The notes beneath the pieces were generated by a model that ran no database searches, was not told the DNA's origin, and worked only from the letters and a program-made list of their open reading frames with translations. Position numbers and translations under genes: made by a program. Shown here one piece after another: positions 18,368 through 26,364 of a stretch of 64,000 bases of DNA; the stretch's first letter is position 1, and each line of letters starts with the position of its first letter. The DNA comes from Chryseobacterium paludis (lineage in GTDB: Bacteria; Bacteroidota; Bacteroidia; Flavobacteriales; Weeksellaceae), in contig NZ_CP099966.1 of NCBI RefSeq assembly GCF_025403485.1, positions 2,418,001-2,482,000 of the forward strand, in the 5' to 3' direction.

Positions 18368-19013
18368 AATCTAAAAGAGCCGTAATTTTCGATATGGACG
18401 GTGTTCTCATTGATAGTGAGAAATTCTGGAAGCAGGCTGAATATGAAGTTTTCAGCTCTTTAGGAGTTGAGGTCACTGAAGAATTAAGCAAGCACACACA
18501 ATCGATGACGACTTCCGAAGTAGCTCGATTCTGGCATGAAAAATACCCCTGGGAAAACGCTGCACTAGATGTTATAGAACAGCAAGTCATCTCAAGGGTA
18601 ATTGAATTGATACAAACAGAAGAATGTTCTGTTGCAGGTATAAAAAAGTTTATAGAAGATCTTAAATTAAAACAATATAAAATAGGCTTAGCCACCAACT
18701 CTCCTTACAGAATTATTCAAACTGTTCTGGATAAAATAGGGGTCACCCATTTATTCGATCACATTACCTCAGCAGAATTTAAAAAGCAAGGCAAACCTCA
18801 TCCTGCGGTATATTTTACTTCAGCAAAAAATCTAGATGTTGATCCACAATATTGTTTCGTAATAGAAGACAGCCATTCCGGTATTATTGCTGCAAAAAAA
18901 ATGCGGGAATGACTGTTATTGCTTTTACTAATCAAAATCCTGATATTTATTTTGATCTTGCAGATGATAGGATCATCAGTTTTGAAGGTCCCTTACCCGC
19001 AATATTTAACTAG
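18358..19013 (+). pseudogene. HAD family phosphatase linked to tenA, frameshifted in an A8 run
   Basis: A beta-phosphoglucomutase-type HAD hydrolase. The nucleophile motif is DMDGVLIDSE (residues 12-21), motif II TNSPYR, motif III Lys in KKQGKPHP, and motif IV VIEDSHSGI. The frame stops at 18910-18912 after 184 residues. If one A is added to the run at 18894-18901, or the ribosome slips -1 on A-AAA-AAA, the protein continues as NAGMTVIAFTNQNPD and ends at 19011-19013 with 218 residues, the normal length. So it is a sequencing error, a recent mutation, or slippage-controlled expression. As last gene of the thiamine operon it is a good candidate for thiamine monophosphate phosphatase. Confidence 0.85.
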
Positions 19014-19026
19014 ATGAAATAAAGTT

Positions 19027-21756
19027 TTAGAAATTAAAATTTAATCTCGTGAAGACATACCTACCATTCTGTCCAAACTGTGAAGTGGAACGTGAGTAGA
19101 TAAACTGGTCATTATTACTGGATGCCGGAAGATTTTTCGTAGGATAAATATCAAAGACATTATTGACTCCTAACGTTAAACCAACATTTTTCGTAAACTG
19201 ATACGCTACAGAAACATCCGTAATCACTTTATCTGCAATCTTTTGATGTTCATCAAATGCAATAATCCCATCTCCATTAGCATCTAAAACATCCGCTCCG
19301 GTAACTTTTCCGAAATACGTATTTCTAAGATAGAAACTTGCATTTTTCCAGGAAACACTATGTGACAAAGTAGCTTTTACTCTTGGAACAGCTTCTTCAA
19401 GGTATATTCTTGATTTCTCAGAAAAATAAGTATTTTCCAGATTAGCAGATTCCAGTAAACCTGATGAATGAACATTTCCTACTTTTTTGGTCTGGTTAAG
19501 ATTAACAGCAAAGTTATTATCCAATTTTACTTCAGAAAATCTCGCATTGTGCGTAATTACAACATCCAAACCTTTGGTTTCTGTATCTATCGCATTGGCA
19601 AAAAATTGTCCCGCATTGACTCCTGCTTTATCAAAGGCCACTTTTGCTGCATCAGGAACCGCAGCTCTTGTAAATTGATCGGTAAGGATAATTCTATTTT
19701 TAATTTTAGTAAAATATCCATCAGCTGTAAAGGTTAAGTTAGCCGAAGGAATTCTATAAGTAAATCCGAAGCTTGCTGATTGGGAAGTTTCCTGTTTCAG
19801 TTTTGGGATATCTAATAATCCGGCAATTTCTGAATCATTACTAAAAGTTCCAACATCAAGCAGCTGACCATTTGTAAATAATGTTGAAGTCACATTATAA
19901 TAGATCTGATGGATAGAAGGAGCTCTGAATCCTGTAGATCCGGCAAATCTCAGATTTAAATTTTTATCAAGCTTGACTCTTGAAGCAATTTTATAATTAA
20001 AGGTAGAGCCAAAATCTGAATAGTTTTCATATCTCGCTGCCGCATCTACCAATAGCCAATCTGTAAAGTTGAACTCAAAATCAGCATATCCGGCAACAGA
20101 TTGTCTGTTTTTATTTACAGCATTATCAGGCCTGAAACCACTAAAAACCTGTGATCCACCAGGAAGAAATTGCGTACCATTTCCGAAGAAATCAGTAGGT
20201 CTTGGAGTACTCCCGTTCCATACATTTCCATTTACATCATAGGTTGCATAAGAAGCTTCCTCCCCTGCTGTTATTTTAAAATTCTCATAACGGTGTTCTG
20301 CCCCAAAAGCAATATTGATCCCCTGCCAAACATCATATTTTTTTGAGAAATCGAGATTTATTGTGTTTTGAGAAAACCTCAATCCTCCAGCACTAAACTC
20401 ATTTGGTGAAGCAAATCGCAAAGAAGTATTTCCTGTATTCTGGATATTGTAATCAAAAGAATTCTGTCCATAGGTATTACTGAAATCAATATTCCATCCT
20501 TCCCAGTTTCCTTTGATTCCTGCAGAAAGAGATAAATCCTGAATATCTGTTGCGATCTGAGGTAGATAACCATCCGGATAAAGCCCCGTAAAAGTTCTAC
20601 TTTGATTAGGTCTTCTGAAAAAACCTCCCGAAGTTCCATGTCTGAAACTATATCCTCCAAATGTATAGACTTTCCAATCATCATTAATAGGAACTTCTAT
20701 ATTGGCAAAAAGCTGATGATTATTCAGTTTTGATTGTCCTACTTGCATATTGAAATCCTTTCTGTCTAATCCTCTATACGCCAGTTCCTGATCACTAACA
20801 TCACGCCCTAATATCCCCTGTAATGCTCCAATTGTATGAGCCCCCTGGATTTGATTCTGAAAATCCTGAGAAAAATAATTTACATTCTGGGAATACTGAT
20901 GAATATAATTTACGATCTGCTGAGAGTTGGGCGTATTATTAATGTCTGTGAATAATGTGGAAAGATTTACGCCATCATTCAAAGCTCTTTTTTCAATTGC
21001 GTTATAAGCATTATATATTGCTCCACTTTCTGTTCCTGCTCTATAAGTAGGATTTCTGAACTGAGAAGTCCAGGTAATATTATAAAAACCACCTTTCTTT
21101 CCTATTTTATTACCATAATTCAGGTCAACCTGAAAATTTTGACCATCAAAATTTCCGGTATGGTCATTGGCTGTTGGAGTAAGATTTCCACCATATGTAA
21201 ATTGTCCGGTCAGTTTGCCGGTGTCTCTTTTTAACCCTAAGTTGATCACTCCTGCAATGGCGTCTGAACCATATTGGGCAGCTGCCCCATCTCGCAAAAC
21301 TTCTATTCTATTGATTGCAAAAGAAGGAATTGCGTTCAGATCTGTTCCAACCGTTCCCCTTCCAGGAGTTCCATTAACGTTAACTAATGCTGAAGTATGT
21401 CTTCTTTTCCCATTCACCAAAACCAATACCTGATCTGGACCAAGTCCTCTAAGCTGAGCAGGATCCAAATGATCCGTACCATCTGAATTGGTCTGAACCG
21501 TAGAGGTAAAAGAAGGGGCAATAGCATTTAAGATCTGGGAAATATTGGTTTGAGGTAAAACCAATGAAGATTCTTTTATATTAAAAACATCTACAGGAAC
21601 CGGGCTGTCTACTTTAGATCTTGCTCCACTTCGAGAACCTAATATAACCACTTCTTCTACATTAGCCGTCTTTACTGTATCTTTTTCCTGTGCATAAGCA
21701 TACGTTCCCAAGAAAAATAAAACAGAAGCCGAAAAAATTGTCTTTCTATTTTTCAT
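19027..21756 (-). CDS. TonB-dependent receptor
   Basis: A 909-residue outer-membrane receptor with signal peptide (MKNRKTIFSASVLFFLGTYA YAQ). The plug domain spans about residues 45-190 with ILNAIAPSFTSTV, LRGLGPDQVLVLVNGKRRH, and IEVLRDGAAAQYGSDAIAGV. The remainder is a 22-strand barrel ending in an aromatic residue (YVFTRLNFNF). It lacks the N-terminal carboxypeptidase-like domain and SusD partner of glycan systems, so it more likely imports a siderophore, haem or other small ligand; the ligand is unknown. A promoter with an overlapping dyad precedes it. Confidence 0.93.
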   Translation of the reverse strand: MKNRKTIFSASVLFFLGTYAYAQEKDTVKTANVEEVVILGSRSGARSKVDSPVPVDVFNIKESSLVLPQTNISQILNAIAPSFTSTVQTNSDGTDHLDPAQLRGLGPDQVLVLVNGKRRHTSALVNVNGTPGRGTVGTDLNAIPSFAINRIEVLRDGAAAQYGSDAIAGVINLGLKRDTGKLTGQFTYGGNLTPTANDHTGNFDGQNFQVDLNYGNKIGKKGGFYNITWTSQFRNPTYRAGTESGAIYNAYNAIEKRALNDGVNLSTLFTDINNTPNSQQIVNYIHQYSQNVNYFSQDFQNQIQGAHTIGALQGILGRDVSDQELAYRGLDRKDFNMQVGQSKLNNHQLFANIEVPINDDWKVYTFGGYSFRHGTSGGFFRRPNQSRTFTGLYPDGYLPQIATDIQDLSLSAGIKGNWEGWNIDFSNTYGQNSFDYNIQNTGNTSLRFASPNEFSAGGLRFSQNTINLDFSKKYDVWQGINIAFGAEHRYENFKITAGEEASYATYDVNGNVWNGSTPRPTDFFGNGTQFLPGGSQVFSGFRPDNAVNKNRQSVAGYADFEFNFTDWLLVDAAARYENYSDFGSTFNYKIASRVKLDKNLNLRFAGSTGFRAPSIHQIYYNVTSTLFTNGQLLDVGTFSNDSEIAGLLDIPKLKQETSQSASFGFTYRIPSANLTFTADGYFTKIKNRIILTDQFTRAAVPDAAKVAFDKAGVNAGQFFANAIDTETKGLDVVITHNARFSEVKLDNNFAVNLNQTKKVGNVHSSGLLESANLENTYFSEKSRIYLEEAVPRVKATLSHSVSWKNASFYLRNTYFGKVTGADVLDANGDGIIAFDEHQKIADKVITDVSVAYQFTKNVGLTLGVNNVFDIYPTKNLPASSNNDQFIYSRSTSQFGQNGRYVFTRLNFNF

Positions 21757-21795
21757 ACATTTTATGTTAAGATTTCTTTAACTTTTTTTGAGGAG

Positions 21796-21827
21796 CAAAT
21801 GTATGTCATATTTATTAGTCTACAAAA
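21796..21827 (-). promoter_or_regulatory. Promoter of the TonB-dependent receptor gene
   Basis: On the minus strand TTTTG (21823-21827), 19 bp, then TACATTTG (21796-21803): a full Bacteroidota promoter match. It is placed about 40 bp before the start codon. Confidence 0.75.
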
Positions 21828-21840
21828 CAAGTGGACTAAT
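21814..21840 (-). promoter_or_regulatory. Dyad overlapping the -33 box of the receptor promoter (candidate operator)
   Basis: ATTAGTC at 21814-21820 is mirrored by GACTAAT at 21834-21840; with one mismatch the arms extend to 10 bp. The -33 TTTG lies in the 7-nt centre, so a dimeric repressor bound here would block the promoter. The hairpin could alternatively help end the helicase transcript. Confidence 0.5.
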
Positions 21841-21879
21841 AATTTATAGAAAATGTTAATAGCTGATATCTATTCTTTT

Positions 21880-24210
21880 TTAAATCTTGGTTAGTTTCGC
21901 GTATTTCAGAATAAGATTTTTTTCTCCTTCATGCATGAAAATAACTTTTGCTTTGATATTCTGAGGATCAGTTCCATCCAGGAAAGTAACTTCGCCAATA
22001 CCAAAGCGGTCATGCCTTACCCTGTCGCCAATCTCAATGTCCTGAGAAGAAGCTCCGCTTGGGTTGATAATTTTAGCTGTACTTACAGGTTTTAATTTCC
22101 TTGGTTCAGCAATAGGTTTCGCATCATCACTCTTTTCAATCGTTTTCTTTTCAACTTTTTTAAAGCTTCTCATTTCAGAAGGATGCTCGTCAAAAATATT
22201 AGACTTAAGGCCACTTTGGTTTATGAAACGCTTTTCCATTGCCGGATTAATGAATTCCAGATATTCCTCATCAATTTCACTTAAAAATCTTGAAGGCTCA
22301 GCATCTGTAATTTTTCCCCATTGAAAACGGGAAATAGCATAAGAGAAAAAAGCCTGTTTTTCAGCTCTTGTTAAAGCAACGTAGAAGAGACGTCTTTCTT
22401 CCTCCAGATCTTCTCTGGTTGCAGAACTCATAAAACTCGGGAAAAGATTTTCTTCCATTCCTACAAGGTGTACCACAGGAAACTCCAAACCTTTTGAAAG
22501 GTGAATGGTCATCAGGGAAACCATATCTTCTTCCTCTTCCTTAGCTTGTGTATCTGCAGAAAGGGCAATATTCTCGAGGAAATTAGATAAACTGGGATCT
22601 CCATCTTCCAACTGCATCTGTTCTTCAATGAAACCCTGCATCGAATTCATCAATTCCTGCACGTTTTCCACTCTCGAAATACCTTCCGGAGTTCCATCGT
22701 CTTTTAAAAATTTGATCAAACCACTTCGCTTAGCCACTTCCATAGCTACGCTGTAAGCCGTTTCGGTTTTTAATAATACCTGAAAGGCTTTGATCATGGA
22801 CCAAAAATCGTTCAGTTTATTAAGAACGCCATTATTGAAACCTAACTGTTGCGAATACATTGGTAGATTATCTAATACTTTTGAAACAGATACATTATGA
22901 GCATCTGCAAAAACAATCAGTTTATTTTGAGTAGTTTCACCAATTCCTCTTGTAGGATAATTGATAATTCTTGTCAATGCCTCCGAATCATTTTCGTTAA
23001 TCAAAAGACGCAGGTAAGCAATTAAATCCTTCACCTCTTTTCTTTGATAAAAAGACAGGCCTCCATACACTTTGTACGGAATATTTTTACGTCTCAATGC
23101 ATCTTCAAAAGCACGCGTCTGAGAGTTTGTTCTATATAAAATAGCGAAGTCATTGTATTTTCTCTGATCTCTGTTACGAAGTTCCCAGATATTTCCGGCT
23201 ACGAAATTTGCTTCATCAGCATCGGAAAGAGAACGGTAAATTTTTATTTTATCTCCTTCTTCATTTTCACTGAATACGTTCTTCTTGAACTGTTGAAGGT
23301 TTTTTGCGATCACTACATTAGCTGCATTTACAATCGTTTGTGTGGAACGGTAATTCTGCTCCAATGAAACTGTTATTGCGTCCGGATAATCTTTTTTAAA
23401 GTTTAGTATATTATAAATATTTGCACCACGGAATGAATAAATTGACTGCGCATCGTCCCCTACCACACATATGTTTTCAAATTTTGAAGCTAATGCTTTC
23501 ACAATAAGATACTGCGAATGATTGGTATCCTGGTACTCATCTACCAGAATATATCTAAACCGGTCCTGATACTTTGCCAAAACTTCAGGGAAACGGGTAA
23601 GCAATTCATTGGTCTTTAACAATAAATCATCAAAGTCCATGGCTCCATTTCTAAAACAGGCATCTACATATTTTTCATAGATCTTCCCAATAAATTTCAT
23701 ATTGGCCTTTTCATCAGCTTCCATCAATTCAGGATTATTGAAATAGGCCTTTACTGTGATCAGGTTGTTTTTATAATTTGAAATTCTTGCCTGAACTTTT
23801 TTAGGTTTATAAAGGTCAGCATCAATATTCATGTCTTTCAGTACTTTTCTGATCACATTCAAAGCATCTTGCTGATCATAAATCGTAAAGTTTGAAGGAT
23901 AGCCTAAATAGTGTGCCTCACCTCTTAAAATTCTCGCAAATACAGAGTGGAAAGTTCCCATCCAAAGGCTTCTTGCATTGCCTGGCCCTACCACCTTTGC
24001 AATACGCTCCTTCATCTCTTTTGCCGCCTTATTGGTAAAGGTAAGTGCTAAAATATTAAAAGGATCGATTCCATTAGTAATCAAATGGGCAATACGCATG
24101 GTTAGTACGCGAGTTTTCCCGGAACCTGCTCCTGCAAGCACCATTAGTGGTCCCTGTAAAGTGGTAACGGCTTCATATTGTGATTCATTTAATCCTTTCA
24201 AATAGTCCAT
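21880..24210 (-). CDS. UvrD/PcrA-type ATP-dependent DNA helicase
   Basis: A 776-residue superfamily 1A 3'-5' helicase for DNA repair and replication. Walker A AGAGSGKTR lies at residues ~27-35. Also visible: FTNKAAKEM (Ia), VDEYQDTN (II), GDDAQSIYSFRGA (III), EQNYRS (IV), VSLMTIHLSKGLEFP (V) and VALTRAEK (VI). The C-terminus has a Tudor-like segment (GDRVRHDRFGIGEV) typical of PcrA/UvrD. The gene has its own promoter. Confidence 0.95.
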   Translation of the reverse strand: MDYLKGLNESQYEAVTTLQGPLMVLAGAGSGKTRVLTMRIAHLITNGIDPFNILALTFTNKAAKEMKERIAKVVGPGNARSLWMGTFHSVFARILRGEAHYLGYPSNFTIYDQQDALNVIRKVLKDMNIDADLYKPKKVQARISNYKNNLITVKAYFNNPELMEADEKANMKFIGKIYEKYVDACFRNGAMDFDDLLLKTNELLTRFPEVLAKYQDRFRYILVDEYQDTNHSQYLIVKALASKFENICVVGDDAQSIYSFRGANIYNILNFKKDYPDAITVSLEQNYRSTQTIVNAANVVIAKNLQQFKKNVFSENEEGDKIKIYRSLSDADEANFVAGNIWELRNRDQRKYNDFAILYRTNSQTRAFEDALRRKNIPYKVYGGLSFYQRKEVKDLIAYLRLLINENDSEALTRIINYPTRGIGETTQNKLIVFADAHNVSVSKVLDNLPMYSQQLGFNNGVLNKLNDFWSMIKAFQVLLKTETAYSVAMEVAKRSGLIKFLKDDGTPEGISRVENVQELMNSMQGFIEEQMQLEDGDPSLSNFLENIALSADTQAKEEEEDMVSLMTIHLSKGLEFPVVHLVGMEENLFPSFMSSATREDLEEERRLFYVALTRAEKQAFFSYAISRFQWGKITDAEPSRFLSEIDEEYLEFINPAMEKRFINQSGLKSNIFDEHPSEMRSFKKVEKKTIEKSDDAKPIAEPRKLKPVSTAKIINPSGASSQDIEIGDRVRHDRFGIGEVTFLDGTDPQNIKAKVIFMHEGEKNLILKYAKLTKI

Positions 24211-24232
24211 GCTGCAAAAAAATTTGGGAATA

Positions 24233-24263
24233 CAAAAATAACGTATTAAAAGGAGAATTCAAA
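24233..24263 (-). promoter_or_regulatory. Promoter of the UvrD/PcrA-type helicase gene
   Basis: Minus-strand TTTG (24260-24263), 19 bp, TATTTTTG (24233-24240), ending 22 bp before the start codon. It is a full consensus match. Confidence 0.75.
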
Positions 24264-24436
24264 CTGTATATAGTCTCCAGTTTTCAAACTTATTTATTAC
24301 CAACCATCTCTGAAAAAAAACATTTCACGCTTTTAATCTCGGTACATTATCCCTGCTCTATGACTTATTAACACATTGAAACTATAAGTAAATAAGATAT
24401 TTACACTTAAAATAATCAACTTTACAATTATTTTTT

Positions 24437-24455
24437 TATCTTAGTTGATAACTAA
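24437..24455 (+). promoter_or_regulatory. Weak -7 box with overlapping dyad before the peptide genes
   Basis: TATCTTAG (24437-24444), one mismatch from TAnnTTTG, overlaps the inverted repeat TTAGTT-GAT-AACTAA (24441-24455). No -33 box is clear. It would give a leader of about 20 nt before ATG 24469. Tentative. Confidence 0.3.
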
Positions 24456-24468
24456 AAATTAAAATAAT

Positions 24469-24630
24469 ATGAAAAATTTAAAGTCAATTTCAAGAGAAAA
24501 TTTAAAAACAATTAAAGGAGGACTTAAGTATTGTGGTGATGGTACACCATGTGGTGCAGGCTGGTGCTGTGCAGGAAGCGCTTGCAGACCAATCAATTCT
24601 TCTTACTGTTTGATAGTACCGGAAGAATAA
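24469..24630 (+). CDS. Bacteriocin-like peptide with double-glycine leader, six-Cys core (copy 1)
   Basis: A 53-residue gene. The leader MKNLKSISRENLKTIKGG matches the double-glycine leaders cut by C39-peptidase ABC exporters. The 35-residue core has six Cys (22, 28, 33, 34, 39, 47), pattern C-x5-C-x4-CC-x4-C-x7-C, with GxGWCCAGSACRP around the CC. That order (C-C-CC-C-C) is the framework of inhibitor cystine knots. A second copy with the same leader follows 54 bp later. No immunity or export gene lies nearby. Target and activity are unknown; antimicrobial or signalling roles are guesses. Confidence 0.88.
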   Translation: MKNLKSISRENLKTIKGGLKYCGDGTPCGAGWCCAGSACRPINSSYCLIVPEE

Positions 24631-24684
24631 TGCAATAATTTTTGTAATTATCCAATAATTGAATTTCAAACTAAATTAAATGAT

Positions 24685-24834
24685 ATGAAAAATCTAAAAA
24701 CAATTTCCAGACAAAATTTAAAAACGATTAAAGGAGGACTAATACAATGCGGTGAAGACCTGCCACCATGCGCAACAGGATGGTGCTGTGCTAAAAATAG
24801 CTGTAGACCGTTAAGTCATCCTTATTGTCAATAA
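24685..24834 (+). CDS. Bacteriocin-like peptide with double-glycine leader, six-Cys core (copy 2)
   Basis: A 49-residue paralogue of the preceding gene. The leader MKNLKTISRQNLKTIKGG differs from copy 1 at three positions. The core is 31 residues with Cys at 22, 29, 34, 35, 40 and 48, pattern C-x6-C-x4-CC-x4-C-x7-C, and shares GWCCA and CRP with copy 1 while the loops differ. It ends one residue after the last Cys, without the acidic tail of copy 1. A hairpin terminator follows, so the two genes probably form one transcript. Confidence 0.88.
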   Translation: MKNLKTISRQNLKTIKGGLIQCGEDLPPCATGWCCAKNSCRPLSHPYCQ

Positions 24835-24860
24835 TAAATCACCTTACTGATACCATAATA

Positions 24861-24890
24861 AATACCCCTGTAAATACAGGGGTATTCTCT
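24861..24890 (+). terminator. Terminator after the tandem peptide genes
   Basis: Perfect 12-bp inverted repeat AATACCCCTGTA / TACAGGGGTATT with a 2-nt loop, followed by CTCTTT. Confidence 0.75.
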
Positions 24891-24999
24891 TTGCCTGAGA
24901 TACTCTAATATTTAATTTTCATATTCAATAACAATGAAAAAATCAAATTTGTAACAAGTAAGCTTTTTTAATGACTAATTGACAAACAATTTCGACTTT

Positions 25000-26313
25000 A
25001 TGAAAAAACGACTTCTTTCTGTTGCTGCTGTAGCTTTCTTTGGAATGATGCTGAATGCGCAACAAATCAAATTCGAAGAGTATGATTTACCAAATGGTTT
25101 ACACGTAATTCTTCATCAGGACAATACGGCACCAGTAGTTACAACAGGGGTAATGTATCACGTAGGTGCTAAGGATGAAGTAAAAGGAAGAACCGGTTTC
25201 GCTCACTTCTTCGAACATCTTTTATTTGAAGGAACACCTAATATCAAAAGAGGTGAATGGTTTAAAATTGTTTCTTCCAACGGAGGACAAAACAATGCCA
25301 ATACGACGAATGACAGAACTTATTACTATGAAACCTTCCCTTCGAACAATGAACAATTAGGTCTTTGGATGGAAGCTGAAAGAATGCGTCAGGCAGTGAT
25401 CAATCAAGTAGGTGTAGACACTCAGAGAGAGGTTGTAAAGGAAGAAAAAAGATTAAGAATGGATAATCAGCCTTATGGAAATCTATTTTCAACTATCCAA
25501 AAAAACCTATTTACCAATCACCCATACAACTGGCCAACTATTGGATCAATGGAGGATCTGAACTCTGCAAAATTGGAAGAGTTTCAGGCATTTTATAAAA
25601 AATATTATGTTCCTAACAACGCCACTCTTGTTGTAGCAGGAGATATCAAGCCAGAACAGACAAAAAAATGGATCGAGGAATATTACGGTGGAATTCAAAA
25701 AGGTACTGTTACTCCAAAAAATTTCCCGAAAGATGCGCCTATCACTCAGGAAAAAGAAGTTACGGCAACCGATCCTAACATTCAGCTTCCAGCTTATGTT
25801 TTTGCATACAGAACACCTGCCAATAAGGAGAAGGATGCTTATATCTTAGATATGCTTTCTTCTTATTTAAGTAATGGAAAATCTTCCGTTTTATATAAAA
25901 AATTAGTAGATCAGGAGAAAAAAGCGCTTCAGGTAGCTGCTTTCAATCAGGGGCTTGAGGATTATAGTATCTTTGCTTTCTTTGCTATTCCAATGGGACA
26001 GACTACAAAGCAAACTTTACAGTCTGATATAGACGCTGAAATAAAAAAACTACAAACAACTTTAATTTCTCAGGAAGATTATCAAAAACTTCAAAATCAA
26101 TTTGAAAACCAGTTTGTAAATCAAAATTCAAGTATTCAGGGAATTGCTGCTTCACTAGCAACAAACCACGTATTGATGGGTAATACCAACTTAATTAATA
26201 AGGAAATTGACATTTACAGATCGATCACAAGAGAAGATCTGCAAAATGCTGCTAAAAAGTACCTGAATCCTAACCAAAGAGTAATCATTAATTACGTACC
26301 TGAAAAAAAATAA
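25000..26313 (+). CDS. M16 family zinc metallopeptidase, catalytic partner
   Basis: A 437-residue secreted protease (signal peptide MKKRLLSVAAVAFFGMMLNA). The inverted zinc motif HFFEH is at His69-Glu72-His73, with the distal Glu expected in the helix with VVKEEKRLRMDN. An in-frame codon at 24979 would push a non-signal extension ahead of the signal peptide and is rejected. It is followed after 51 bp by a second M16 protein without the zinc motif, the usual active/inactive pair of periplasmic M16B peptidases. Confidence 0.92.
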   Translation: MKKRLLSVAAVAFFGMMLNAQQIKFEEYDLPNGLHVILHQDNTAPVVTTGVMYHVGAKDEVKGRTGFAHFFEHLLFEGTPNIKRGEWFKIVSSNGGQNNANTTNDRTYYYETFPSNNEQLGLWMEAERMRQAVINQVGVDTQREVVKEEKRLRMDNQPYGNLFSTIQKNLFTNHPYNWPTIGSMEDLNSAKLEEFQAFYKKYYVPNNATLVVAGDIKPEQTKKWIEEYYGGIQKGTVTPKNFPKDAPITQEKEVTATDPNIQLPAYVFAYRTPANKEKDAYILDMLSSYLSNGKSSVLYKKLVDQEKKALQVAAFNQGLEDYSIFAFFAIPMGQTTKQTLQSDIDAEIKKLQTTLISQEDYQKLQNQFENQFVNQNSSIQGIAASLATNHVLMGNTNLINKEIDIYRSITREDLQNAAKKYLNPNQRVIINYVPEKK

Positions 26314-26364
26314 TCCTAGATAACTTTAGGTTTAAAAGTGATTATAACAAACAATTATTTACAA

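Noticed and set aside
21814..21840. Dyad as the helicase terminator
   Set aside because: There is no T run after it on the minus strand and it overlies a full promoter, so operator is preferred, though not excluded.
24633..24684. A second promoter between the two peptide genes
   Set aside because: TAATTTTTG has a wrong spacing for TAnnTTTG; the genes are more simply one transcript.
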